A DNA stretch of 64,000 nt. Origin: Chryseobacterium capnotolerans. GTDB taxonomy: Bacteria > Bacteroidota > Bacteroidia > Flavobacteriales > Weeksellaceae. The position numbers were made by a program, and so were the translations under genes. The first letter of the stretch is position 1. The number at the start of each line of letters is the position of its first letter. Below the pieces are notes generated by a model. The model was not told where the DNA came from and did not search any database. It saw only the letters and a list, made by a program, of their open reading frames with translations. Positions 17,030-24,125 of this stretch are shown here, piece by piece. The stretch lies in NCBI RefSeq assembly GCF_021278965.1, contig NZ_CP065589.1, positions 4,841,001-4,905,000 of the forward strand, read 5' to 3'.

Positions 17030-17302
17030 TTAATAATTTATAGTTTTTTTATTTTTTCCCACTTCTTTTTCGATAGTTTCCTTTTCCCATTCATCATTAA
17101 AAATAAATAAAGAAACGCCTTTCATCACCAGAATTAATGCCCAAACCCCTAAAAACAGGTGTCCGCCAAATATTTGGTAATGCATTTCATCATTAAACCA
17201 ATCATTTCCGATCATTATTACTGATATAATTCCAAACCACATCAGGTGTTTATAAAACTTTTTCAATTGCTTAACTCTCTCGTATGCTCTGTTGTAATCC
17301 AT
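17030..17302 (-). CDS. 2TM domain-containing protein
   Basis: The 90-residue protein has the 2TM layout: a basic amphipathic start (YNRAYERVKQLKKFYKHLMW), two membrane helices (WFGIISVIMIGNDWF and HLFLGVWALILVMKGVSLF), then NDEWEKETIEKE. It is one of four 2TM units in this locus. It lies 21 bp after the upstream 2TM gene and 57 bp before the LytTR regulator. The molecular function of the family is unknown; location with LytS/LytTR genes suggests a role in the same membrane signalling unit. Confidence 0.85.
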   Translation of the reverse strand: MDYNRAYERVKQLKKFYKHLMWFGIISVIMIGNDWFNDEMHYQIFGGHLFLGVWALILVMKGVSLFIFNDEWEKETIEKEVGKNKKTINY

Positions 17303-17323
17303 GATATATTATTTTTAAAGTTA

Positions 17324-17611
17324 TTATAATGTTTTAGTTTTTCCTTTCTCTTCTTCCATCAATTCTTTAATCTTCTTCTCTTCCCAACTTTTCCCAATTC
17401 CAAATACATTTACAGCGTGAAACGTGATACCGATTCCCCATCCCAGCATTGGCCATAAAAACCATAAATAACCAGGAGCTGTCATAAGATTTAAAAAGGC
17501 AAGAAAAGGGATGACAATACAAAAGGAGGTAAGATTTCCGTAGAATTCTTTTAATTCTTTTACTCTTCTTGATGCTCTTTCATAAGCGGTTGTGTCTTTA
17601 CTAAAAGTTTC
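17324..17611 (-). CDS. 2TM domain-containing protein
   Basis: I start this at METFSKDTTAYERASRRVKE; a longer frame to 17656 would overlap no gene but runs past the 2TM domain start. The pattern is R(R/V)KELKEFYGNL, two helices (VIPFLAFLNLMTAPGYLWFL and WGIGITFHAVNVFGIG), then SWEEKKIKELMEEE. The C-terminal half closely resembles the 2TM segment fused to the histidine kinase in this locus. A 21-bp-period direct repeat lies 84 bp upstream, so this gene likely has its own regulated promoter. Confidence 0.85.
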   Translation of the reverse strand, partial: ETFSKDTTAYERASRRVKELKEFYGNLTSFCIVIPFLAFLNLMTAPGYLWFLWPMLGWGIGITFHAVNVFGIGKSWEEKKIKELMEEEKGKTKTL

Positions 17612-17694
17612 CATATTTTTATTTTTTAAGGTTAATTTGTCTTTTTCTTGATTCAAAGGTATGGCGGAAAAGACCCTCCAATCAATTTTATATG

Positions 17695-17724
17695 ACTGAG
17701 CGGTAGATTATGCTTCCCGAATGG
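17695..17724 (-). promoter_or_regulatory. Candidate LytTR binding site (direct repeat, 21-bp period) upstream of a 2TM gene
   Basis: On the plus strand ACTGAGCGG (17695-17703) and CCCGAATGG (17716-17724) lie exactly 21 bp apart, 84 bp before the 2TM start. Read with the gene, the halves are CCATTCGGG and CCGCTCAGT. It is the most degenerate of three such sites in the window. Confidence 0.5.
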
Positions 17725-17826
17725 TAAAAAATAAAGGAGTAATGAATTTTATGAAATTGAATGGGTTACAGAAAATCAAAAATTAGTTGATCAGCAAACA
17801 CTTATTTAAGAACCATATATGCTATG

Positions 17827-17948
17827 TGGCTGTAATCAAACGAAAACAGCCATTTTTTTCCAAAAGAAGAATTTTTATCAATAAAAATGCTTAGAATATT
17901 TGCTTATTAACATAGAAATCTATGTGGTTTATTTTTTTAACCACATAG
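17827..17948. repeat. Two hairpins in the spacer between the methyltransferase-like and 2TM genes
   Basis: The gene-free stretch 17612-17975 contains TGGCTGT (17827-17833) paired with ACAGCCA (17846-17852) and followed by T7. A 10-bp perfect stem, CTATGTGGTT (17920-17929) with AACCACATAG (17939-17948), follows. The second may help end the upstream operon on the minus strand, 27 bp past its last stop, though it lacks a good T-run there. CTATGTGG also occurs at 17822, suggesting an interspersed repeat. Confidence 0.5.
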
Positions 17949-17975
17949 GTATTGTAAACCGGATTTTTAATAAAG

Positions 17976-18545
17976 TTAATAGATAAACGGGATGAGTTTC
18001 TTTGTGCCTTTTCTGTATCGAATATATTCTTCTCCAAATTGTTCTATGAGAGCCTGTTCTTCTATTTTGATTCTATAGGCAAAGGCTAAAAACGGAGGTA
18101 CAAAGGCTAAGATCAGAGACAGCCAATTATTCAGGTATAATCCAAGGCCCAAAGAGGTCAGCAGGGAAAAGGCATATGATGGATGTCTTAAATATTTATA
18201 AAAGCCTTCTTTCTTGATCTTATGATCTTCTTTAATGGTAACGTCTACCGTAAAATATTTTCCCAAGGACCTGATAATAACAAATCTGAAAATAATTCCG
18301 ATAAGAATAAATGCTTCTCCAACGTACATCATCCAGCTCCCAGTTGTAATCGGGAGTGTTGACAGGTTGGAAATCGTTACTGCAGCTGCAATTGAAAAAG
18401 GAATGGCCAGCCAAAGAATATTAAGGGTAGATCTATCCTTTCCTTTTTTATCATCTTTACCGGATTTCAGCATATTTTTATACAGAAACTCACTGAGAAA
18501 CCACGCCATCATAGATATTACGAAGAGAATTTGTAAAGCTTTCAT
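17976..18545 (-). CDS. Isoprenylcysteine carboxyl methyltransferase-like membrane protein
   Basis: The 189-residue protein has about five membrane segments. The C-terminal ICMT-like signature runs from FTVDVTIKEDHKIKKEGFYK to YLRHPSYAFSLLTSLGLGL, then the EEQALIEQFGEEYIRYRKGT cofactor-binding tail. Bacterial members of this family methylate small or unknown substrates using S-adenosylmethionine; the actual substrate is not inferable. It lies between 2TM genes in the signalling locus, 66 bp after the upstream 2TM gene, and may be part of the kinase-led operon. Confidence 0.85.
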   Translation of the reverse strand: MKALQILFVISMMAWFLSEFLYKNMLKSGKDDKKGKDRSTLNILWLAIPFSIAAAVTISNLSTLPITTGSWMMYVGEAFILIGIIFRFVIIRSLGKYFTVDVTIKEDHKIKKEGFYKYLRHPSYAFSLLTSLGLGLYLNNWLSLILAFVPPFLAFAYRIKIEEQALIEQFGEEYIRYRKGTKKLIPFIY

Positions 18546-18611
18546 TTTGATACTATTTAAAAGGTTTTCAATTCAAAATTCAAGGAAAAATAAGGAGAGC
18601 TTATGCTTTTT

Positions 18612-18921
18612 CTACAAATCTTTCTTCTCTTTTTTCATCAGTTCCTGAATTTTTTTTTTCTTCCCAATTGTGCAGATAACCGCTTTTTGACAAGAAAACA
18701 GTTGCGGCATGAGCTAATAGTCCGATGCCCCAGAATGTGAGTGTAAAGAAGTTTTTAAATTCAAAATAGCTCTCTCCAGGTTTTAGATGAGAATAATTGT
18801 AAAAGACAATCATCACATTAATGGCGATATACACAAATAAATGCGCATAAAAGCCTCTCAACTTCTCAACATATCTTTTTGCTTTCTGATATTGAATATC
18901 ATTTTCATCAAATCTTTCCAT
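18612..18921 (-). CDS. 2TM domain-containing protein, C-terminus frameshifted
   Basis: The protein begins MERFDENDIQYQKAKRYVEK and has the helices LFVYIAINVMIVFYNYSHL and FFTLTFWGIGLLAHAATVFL, then WEEKK. As sequenced the frame runs to 18601 with an unrelated tail. Removing one base from the T10 run at 18650-18659 gives EEKKIQELMKKEKKDL and a stop at 18612. This matches the EEKKIKELM and EKKIREIM ends of the two paralogues in this locus. I therefore prefer the 102-residue version. The start overlaps the histidine kinase end by 14 bp, implying coupled translation. Confidence 0.8.
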
Positions 18922-20209
18922 CGTTATTATTTTTTTGATTGTTCATAATTTCACGAATTTTCTTTTCCTGCCAGGATTCCCCCACTCCAAATACCTGAAA
19001 GGCATGAGTAGCCAGCCCAATTCCCCATCCAAACACCGGAAACCAGAACCAGTGAAATGAACTTTTGGTGAAAAGGTTAATAAAGATCAAAAAAGGAATT
19101 ACAATACAGTAAGAAATCAGATTCATATAGAAATCTTTGATCTCTTTCATCCTTTTCTGGGCTTTCTTATAAGCTTTAAGATCATCATCCGGTTTTTCAC
19201 TGACAATATTAGGCTTATTAATAAGCATCGGAAGTTTTACTTTAAAATAATCGTCAGATTTTTCAATGAATACATTCCTTTTTGTAAGCAGCGAATACCG
19301 CTGTACAATATTTGCCAATCCGATCCCTGAGCTTTCTTTAATCTGCTCTCTTACCTGTAAATTGTTCTCAATGCAAAGGATATCATTTTCTGAAAAAATT
19401 CTGATGACCAAAGGCTTTGATGATGTAGCAAAATTGTGTTTGATACAGTTTTCCAACAGAAGCTGCAGCGACAAAGGCACAACATACTTCCGGTAGTCTT
19501 CCTGCTTCACATCAAAAATAAAATCAACACTGTCTTCGAATCTTGTTTTTAAAAGATCGCAATAGGTTTTGGCAAATTCTATTTCATCTTCCACTGTCAC
19601 CAGCTCTTTATCTTTCTGTTCAAGTACATATCGGTAAATCTTTGACATTGAGGCTGTAAACTTCTGTGCCTGATTAGGGTTTTCATCAATTAATGAGCTT
19701 AAAACATTTAAAGAATTAAAAAGAAAATGAGGATCCAGCTGGTTTTTTAAACTTTCAAATTGTGCATTGGCTGATTTTGCAATAAGCTTTTGCTCCACCA
19801 CTTCTTTCCTGGAAGTTTTCTTCAGTTCCTGCATAAAATTCTTTGCATGAAGAAAAGCAGAAACAAGCAGGGCAATATTGATGGTAAACCAGTTGGCGAA
19901 GTTGTATTTCCCAGAAAAGTACTCTTCTGTAGTAGCCGCGTTCTGAATCAATACAAAATTGATATAATTACAAAAGTAGACTAATATAATATTGACAATA
20001 ATAACGGAGATAATACTGATCACTGCTCTTTTGGATGTTTCTTCAGACCAGGGAAACTTTTTGTTGAGAAAGCTGTTCAGCAATCCGTTTCCACCTCCTA
20101 ATACAAAAGTGTATAGCAGAGAAATAAATATAGTCAATACAAAGTTTTCCAGGTTCTTCTCTCCTGTAAAGGCAAAAAGAAAAACATAGAGACTATGAAT
20201 GAGATCCAA
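18908..20209 (-). CDS. LytS/YehU-type sensor histidine kinase with fused C-terminal 2TM domain
   Basis: The 433-residue protein starts with about four membrane segments (residues 1-125, e.g. IISVIIVNIILVYFCNYI). A dimerisation/H-box follows with the typical LKNQLDPHFLFNSLNVLSSL, where His is the phosphorylation site. The ATPase domain shows LQLLLENCIKHN (N box) and SSGIGLANIVQRY (G box). After a short linker, residues ~340-433 form a complete 2TM domain (AQKRMKEIKDFYMNLISY ... GWGIGLATHAFQVFGVGESW). Fusion of kinase and 2TM supports a functional link with the free 2TM proteins downstream. It heads a six-gene minus-strand group ending in a LytTR regulator. A direct-repeat site lies 87 bp upstream. 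Confidence 0.92.
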   Translation of the reverse strand: MDLIHSLYVFLFAFTGEKNLENFVLTIFISLLYTFVLGGGNGLLNSFLNKKFPWSEETSKRAVISIISVIIVNIILVYFCNYINFVLIQNAATTEEYFSGKYNFANWFTINIALLVSAFLHAKNFMQELKKTSRKEVVEQKLIAKSANAQFESLKNQLDPHFLFNSLNVLSSLIDENPNQAQKFTASMSKIYRYVLEQKDKELVTVEDEIEFAKTYCDLLKTRFEDSVDFIFDVKQEDYRKYVVPLSLQLLLENCIKHNFATSSKPLVIRIFSENDILCIENNLQVREQIKESSGIGLANIVQRYSLLTKRNVFIEKSDDYFKVKLPMLINKPNIVSEKPDDDLKAYKKAQKRMKEIKDFYMNLISYCIVIPFLIFINLFTKSSFHWFWFPVFGWGIGLATHAFQVFGVGESWQEKKIREIMNNQKNNNDGKI

Positions 20210-20295
20210 AACATGGTTATAATTTCCTTACGCTTCATGACGGGTTTTCTTGATTCAAAAATAGTTTTTATTAAAGGTATCAAAAATTATTTCTT

Positions 20296-20325
20296 ACCGA
20301 AGGGTTAGTTTTAATTACTGAATGG
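20296..20325 (-). promoter_or_regulatory. Candidate LytTR binding site upstream of the histidine kinase
   Basis: On the plus strand ACCGAAGGG (20296-20304) and ACTGAATGG (20317-20325) start exactly 21 bp apart. Gene-sense halves are CCATTCAGT and CCCTTCGGT. It is placed 87 bp before the kinase ATG and suggests autoregulation of the kinase/regulator operon. Confidence 0.6.
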
Positions 20326-20447
20326 TATAGGGATATAAGATTGAATGAAACTTCCTTTAGCGGGCTAATATAAAATTAACAATTCAACATTAAAACAATA
20401 CATTTTAAAAACTATTCATTAAAAAACAAACATTTTAATGAAAATAA

Positions 20448-20479
20448 TTTTGCCAATTACAATATTTATCCTAATTTAG
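20448..20479 (+). promoter_or_regulatory. Promoter of the double-glycine peptide gene
   Basis: TTTTG (20448-20452) and TAATTTAG (20472-20479) are separated by 19 nt. They match the Bacteroidota -33 (TTTG) and -7 (TAnnTTTG, one mismatch) elements and spacing. The leader to the ATG at 20544 is about 60 nt. The remaining stretch 20210-20447 holds the kinase promoter region and no further gene. Confidence 0.55.
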
Positions 20480-20543
20480 GGAAATAACAAACAGCGTTAT
20501 CCGAAAAGCTTAAAGAGTAGGAACTATCAAAAAACAAACTAAA

Positions 20544-20705
20544 ATGAAAAAACAAATTAAGTTCAAAGCGTTAAAAAAACTGACAAGAGACGAGCAAAAG
20601 AGAGTTGGAGGTGGTTTACTTCCAAAAGACCCGTTTGAGGATGATGGATGTGGCTGGAATATGTGCAGAAATCAGTTTGGAAGATGCTCCGTTTTTGCAT
20701 GCTAA
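20544..20705 (+). CDS. Double-glycine leader peptide with four-Cys core (bacteriocin/RiPP-like precursor)
   Basis: This 53-residue gene starts MKKQIKFKALKKLTRDEQKR, a charged amphipathic leader ending in VGGG at residues 21-24, the double-glycine type recognised by C39 peptidase/ABC exporters. The predicted core is 29-30 residues, acidic then Cys-rich, with Cys at 36, 41, 48 and 53 (C-x4-C-x6-C-x4-C), the last being the C-terminal residue. Spacing suits two disulfides or thioether links. It has its own promoter and a strong terminator, so it is a monocistronic transcript. No modification enzyme or C39 transporter is in the window. The general type is known in Flavobacteriales as bacteriocin-like proteins; function here is inference. 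Confidence 0.75.
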   Translation: MKKQIKFKALKKLTRDEQKRVGGGLLPKDPFEDDGCGWNMCRNQFGRCSVFAC

Positions 20706-20775
20706 CCCCGAACGATTACCCCTAATTTTAGTTTAAAAGACTGAAATTTGTGTGAATAAGCTTAGTTTTTATATA

Positions 20776-20815
20776 AAAAAGGAAAAGTACCACGATGATG
20801 GTACTTTTCCTTTTT
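20776..20815 (+). terminator. Strong terminator after the peptide gene
   Basis: A perfect 17-bp stem, AAAAAGGAAAAGTACCA (20776-20792) with its complement at 20799-20815, has a 6-nt loop (CGATGA) and a T-run inside the 3' arm. It may act in both directions and also end the convergent receptor operon. Confidence 0.92.
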
Positions 20816-20905
20816 AGATTAAATGTTAGTTCTTGTTGTAAGGATGATGAATGATCCCTGAATGACAAAACTTATTTTTTTGCTTTTGAGATCAATTCAA
20901 TGAGA

Positions 20906-21566
20906 TTATTTTTTACTTTCTGCCGGTAAATTTATAAAATACTCAGCTTCTCCTCTACCCCAGTTTGGGTCTAAAGCTGTTTTAGGTTTATAAGCATTAA
21001 ATTTTGCGAGTGCATCTTTAAACATTTCTATTCCTTTGCTTTTACTTCCTCCGTATTGCTCAGGGGTAAAATAAACGTCTTCCGCTTTAATGAGAGCAAT
21101 TCTAGGATTGGCAGGGTCTAATTTTTCTGCTCTGCTCAATTCTTCGGAAGCTCTTGCGCCGTCTGTCATAAAACGTTGCTGCGGGTTGACCATCATTCTA
21201 AGTGAATATGCCATTTTTTTCAACAACCGGATCTCAGCATTATCAGCTCCTGCAAGGCTCTGAGCTGTTCCCAAATATTTTTCTGCCTGTTCAGCAACCC
21301 CATCCAGATCCTGCGTATTTCCATTTCTCATCATCACCCTTCCTTTTTGAATCTGGGACAATGCTGCGTAATATGGAGGAAGCCATTGTGTACTTTCTTT
21401 ACTTCCTATTCTCTCGGAAATCATTAGATAAGTTCTGAAAATCTTCCGGGGTCTTGCAGGATTCTATTTTGGCAATTTTTTCAGTCATTATTTTTTCGTA
21501 ATCAGCTTGAGCAAAAGCCGTTAAACTCACCAAAGCTAAAGCAAAGCTTAAAAGGTATTTTTTCAT
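20906..21566 (-). CDS. Small exported TPR-like protein, one frameshift
   Basis: The gene begins at 21566 with a signal peptide (MKKYLLSFALALVSLTAFAQ). The frame breaks at a GG pair at 21416-21417; removing one base joins FQNLSNDF to ERIGSKESTQWLPPYYAALS. The joined protein is about 219 residues with helical repeat-like segments (ALSQIQKGRVMM, AEQAEKYLGTAQSLAGADNA, RASEELSRAEKLDPANPRIA), the last TPR-like. It is predicted periplasmic. It lies 49 bp after the TonB-dependent receptor stop on the same strand, so a functional link with that receptor is likely. No enzymatic motif is seen. Confidence 0.75.
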
Positions 21567-21615
21567 GATATTAAATATTAAAAGTTAGTATGTTTGTTTA
21601 CCCTAAGGTATGTTT

Positions 21616-23862
21616 TTATAAATTATTATTGATGGCATCATCTGTTCTATCTACTCCGAAACTTATAAATGCTCCAATGAACACAAAGGTATTGACTGGC
21701 GGAACGATTGCAGAACTTCTGGATCCGTCTGTAGAGAAATTATAGCCGTATACATTCTTTGATCCTAAAATATTACTGATACTCAATACGAACACCGGAA
21801 AGGCTTTTGCATCTTTTTTACCTATATTCGGAAGATAATTAATGCTGAAATTCAAAGCATTATAATCTTTTAATCTTCCTTCATTTCTGGTATAATTAAT
21901 TGCGTTCCCATTCTCAAATGTTGAGGCAATATCATAATAAGGACGTCCTTTGGCGTAGGTATACGATAAGTTTACCCCAAGCTTCCATTCCGGGATAAAT
22001 CTTTTTGCCACTGCAGAAAGGGTGTGTTCTGCTGCAAAACCTGGCTGCAGGCTTACCGGATAATTAAGAAAGTCTCTTTTGGAATCCAGGTATGAGTAGC
22101 TGATCCAATAATCAATATTTTCAAATGTTTTTTTATTGTCTCTCCAGAAAAACTCTATCCCTTTTGCATATCCATATCCACTGTTGTTTAAAGCAGTCTG
22201 GATCTGCTGATTTTGCTCTTTATCCTGATTACCATTAAATGTTTTAATCAGCTGGTCATATTTTTTATAAAATGCCTCAAAGCGCAGTGTTCTACCTTCC
22301 GAAGCTCTCTGAACCTGAAAAATATAATGCTGAGACTTCTGGAAACCAAGATCTGCAGGCCCATTGATATATTTACTTTCCGGATTCTGATAAAAAAGAC
22401 CATAAGCAAAGGAAGTCGTCCAGTCTTTTGCCAGACGGTAAGCAATGGCAAAACGTGGGGCAATATTATTCTTTCCTAAAAAAGAAGAGTGCTCTGCTCT
22501 TACTCCTATTTTTGCTGACAGTGCATTACTGAACCCCAGATCTGTTTCAAGAAAGGCAGAAGAAATCAAATCTTTATAATGTTTCTGTACTGCTTCAAAG
22601 TTCAGGTTTTCATCTGTATTATTCAACTCAAATCCTCCTCTAAGAGCGCTGATTCTATTGATTTTTCTTTCAAGAACTGCTTTGAAATTCAAATAATTTC
22701 CGTTTGTAAGAAGCTGGCTTCTGTTGGATTCAACATCATTGGTTTCTGTAGAGAAATGAAGATCTGATGTATTGTAAGAGTAAGAACCTCCTACATTCAA
22801 AAGATATTTTCCAAATTTCTGTTTAAAAGAGAGATTATGAAAAGTATTTTTACCGTTAAGCTTTACCAGGCTGAAATCATATCCGGGTTCAAGACTTTCT
22901 GATCTTACTCCCATTTTATTGGAGTTGAACATCCCATAATATTTGAAAAAACCTCCTGATTTTGTTTTAAATCTGAAATTCAGATCTCCGTTAAGTCCCT
23001 GCGGTGCTTCAACAAAATCTGTATTAAAATTAAAAACTTTCTGCATCAGGCTTAAAATAGAATATCCTGCTGTAGCTCCGTAGGAATAGTTTTTATTATC
23101 TCCAAGCTTCTGAAACCCAGCACTCAGAAAAATAGGTGAAACGCCTAAACTGTAAGAACTCTGATCCGGCAGATCCACACTTTCTAACATCAAGACTCCT
23201 GAAAGAGCCTGCCCGTACAATGCAGAATATCCGCCGCTTGAAAATATATTTCCTTTGAAAAGTGAGGTATTGAACTGGTCTCTTCCTGCAATTCCCGGAA
23301 CAGAATTAGAAAAATAATTATTAATAAGACTTCCATCCATAAAAATTTTAGACTCTGTTCCTGTACCACCTCTGATAAAAAGGCCTTCAGTTCCGCCCAC
23401 CTTCTGTACTCCGGGAAGATAGGTTAAAGCTGAAGAAATCTGCCCGTCAGCTCCTGCTGTGGTGTAAATATCTATAGGAGAAAGCAATGCTGTTGCTCTT
23501 TTCTTATCACTTGCTTCAATAGACCCCGCAGAAACTACTACTGCATCAATCTCGCTGATCTGCTCTTTAAGGTCAACATTCAAAGAAACATTCTGATTTT
23601 CAATTGAAACTATTCTTTCTATATCTTCATATTTCGGATGGGTAAATGTTATTGTATGCTCTCCTTTTTCTGAAGTTTCAAAAGAAAAATTACCCTGGGC
23701 ATCTGTAGTCGTCCCGTCATAGGTATCTTTCAGCGTGACATTTACTTCACTTACTCCTTTATTTTTAAAGGAAACTTTTCCTGAGATCTTCACCTGCGAA
23801 TATCCCATTATGGAAGCAATCAATGCTATCAGAAAAAATATTTTATGTCCTTGTGTTTTCAT
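21616..23862 (-). CDS. TonB-dependent outer membrane receptor
   Basis: I start at MKTQGHKIFFLIALIASIMG (signal peptide); the frame is open to 23883 but the extra seven residues do not look natural. The ~748-residue protein has an N-terminal carboxypeptidase-like regulatory domain (VKISGKVSFKNKGVSEVNVT to about residue 100) and a plug with VVVSAGSIEASDKKRATALL and the GGTEGLFIRGGTGTESKIFM core. The beta-barrel ends with FVFIGAFISFGVDR and a short acidic tail. Family members import siderophores, vitamins or glycans, or respond to them; the ligand cannot be told. A small exported protein follows in the operon, and a 21-bp-period direct repeat lies upstream. Confidence 0.92.
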   Translation of the reverse strand: MKTQGHKIFFLIALIASIMGYSQVKISGKVSFKNKGVSEVNVTLKDTYDGTTTDAQGNFSFETSEKGEHTITFTHPKYEDIERIVSIENQNVSLNVDLKEQISEIDAVVVSAGSIEASDKKRATALLSPIDIYTTAGADGQISSALTYLPGVQKVGGTEGLFIRGGTGTESKIFMDGSLINNYFSNSVPGIAGRDQFNTSLFKGNIFSSGGYSALYGQALSGVLMLESVDLPDQSSYSLGVSPIFLSAGFQKLGDNKNYSYGATAGYSILSLMQKVFNFNTDFVEAPQGLNGDLNFRFKTKSGGFFKYYGMFNSNKMGVRSESLEPGYDFSLVKLNGKNTFHNLSFKQKFGKYLLNVGGSYSYNTSDLHFSTETNDVESNRSQLLTNGNYLNFKAVLERKINRISALRGGFELNNTDENLNFEAVQKHYKDLISSAFLETDLGFSNALSAKIGVRAEHSSFLGKNNIAPRFAIAYRLAKDWTTSFAYGLFYQNPESKYINGPADLGFQKSQHYIFQVQRASEGRTLRFEAFYKKYDQLIKTFNGNQDKEQNQQIQTALNNSGYGYAKGIEFFWRDNKKTFENIDYWISYSYLDSKRDFLNYPVSLQPGFAAEHTLSAVAKRFIPEWKLGVNLSYTYAKGRPYYDIASTFENGNAINYTRNEGRLKDYNALNFSINYLPNIGKKDAKAFPVFVLSISNILGSKNVYGYNFSTDGSRSSAIVPPVNTFVFIGAFISFGVDRTDDAINNNL

Positions 23863-23920
23863 GATTATTAATTTCTGAATCAAAAGTAATATGAAAATGT
23901 CCTCTTGTAAAAAAATTATT

Positions 23921-23950
23921 ACTGAAAGGCATTCTTTTGTTACTGAATGG
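23921..23950 (-). promoter_or_regulatory. Candidate LytTR binding site upstream of the TonB-dependent receptor
   Basis: ACTGAAAGG (23921-23929) and ACTGAATGG (23942-23950) are near-identical 9-mers exactly 21 bp apart on the plus strand; gene-sense CCATTCAGT and CCTTTCAGT. It lies 59 bp before the receptor ATG and is the cleanest of the three sites in the window. Confidence 0.6.
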
Positions 23951-23963
23951 TAAAAAGAGCGAG

Positions 23964-24103
23964 AAGCTGGAAGGAAGGAGGCTGGAAGTTACTTTTAGTT
24001 ATAGCCACTGATGTTCACTTTCAAATCAATTGCCTTTGAAAGGCAGATGCTTATTCATTATGACCTTCACGACTTCCTTCTTCTATCTCCCTGCTTCCAG
24101 CTT
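23964..24103. repeat. Intergenic inverted repeat (AAGCTGGAAG) with nested hairpin
   Basis: AAGCTGGAAG (23964-23973) is repeated inverted as CTTCCAGCTT (24094-24103), each followed outward or inward by GGAAGG/CTTCCTTC-type words. Between them is a small palindrome, TGCCTT-TGA-AAGGCA (24031-24045). It lies between the receptor and the AraC gene and carries no ORF. It looks like a REP/MITE-type interspersed element. Confidence 0.5.
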
Positions 24104-24125
24104 TGAGCTTTCTGCCTAAAATTAA

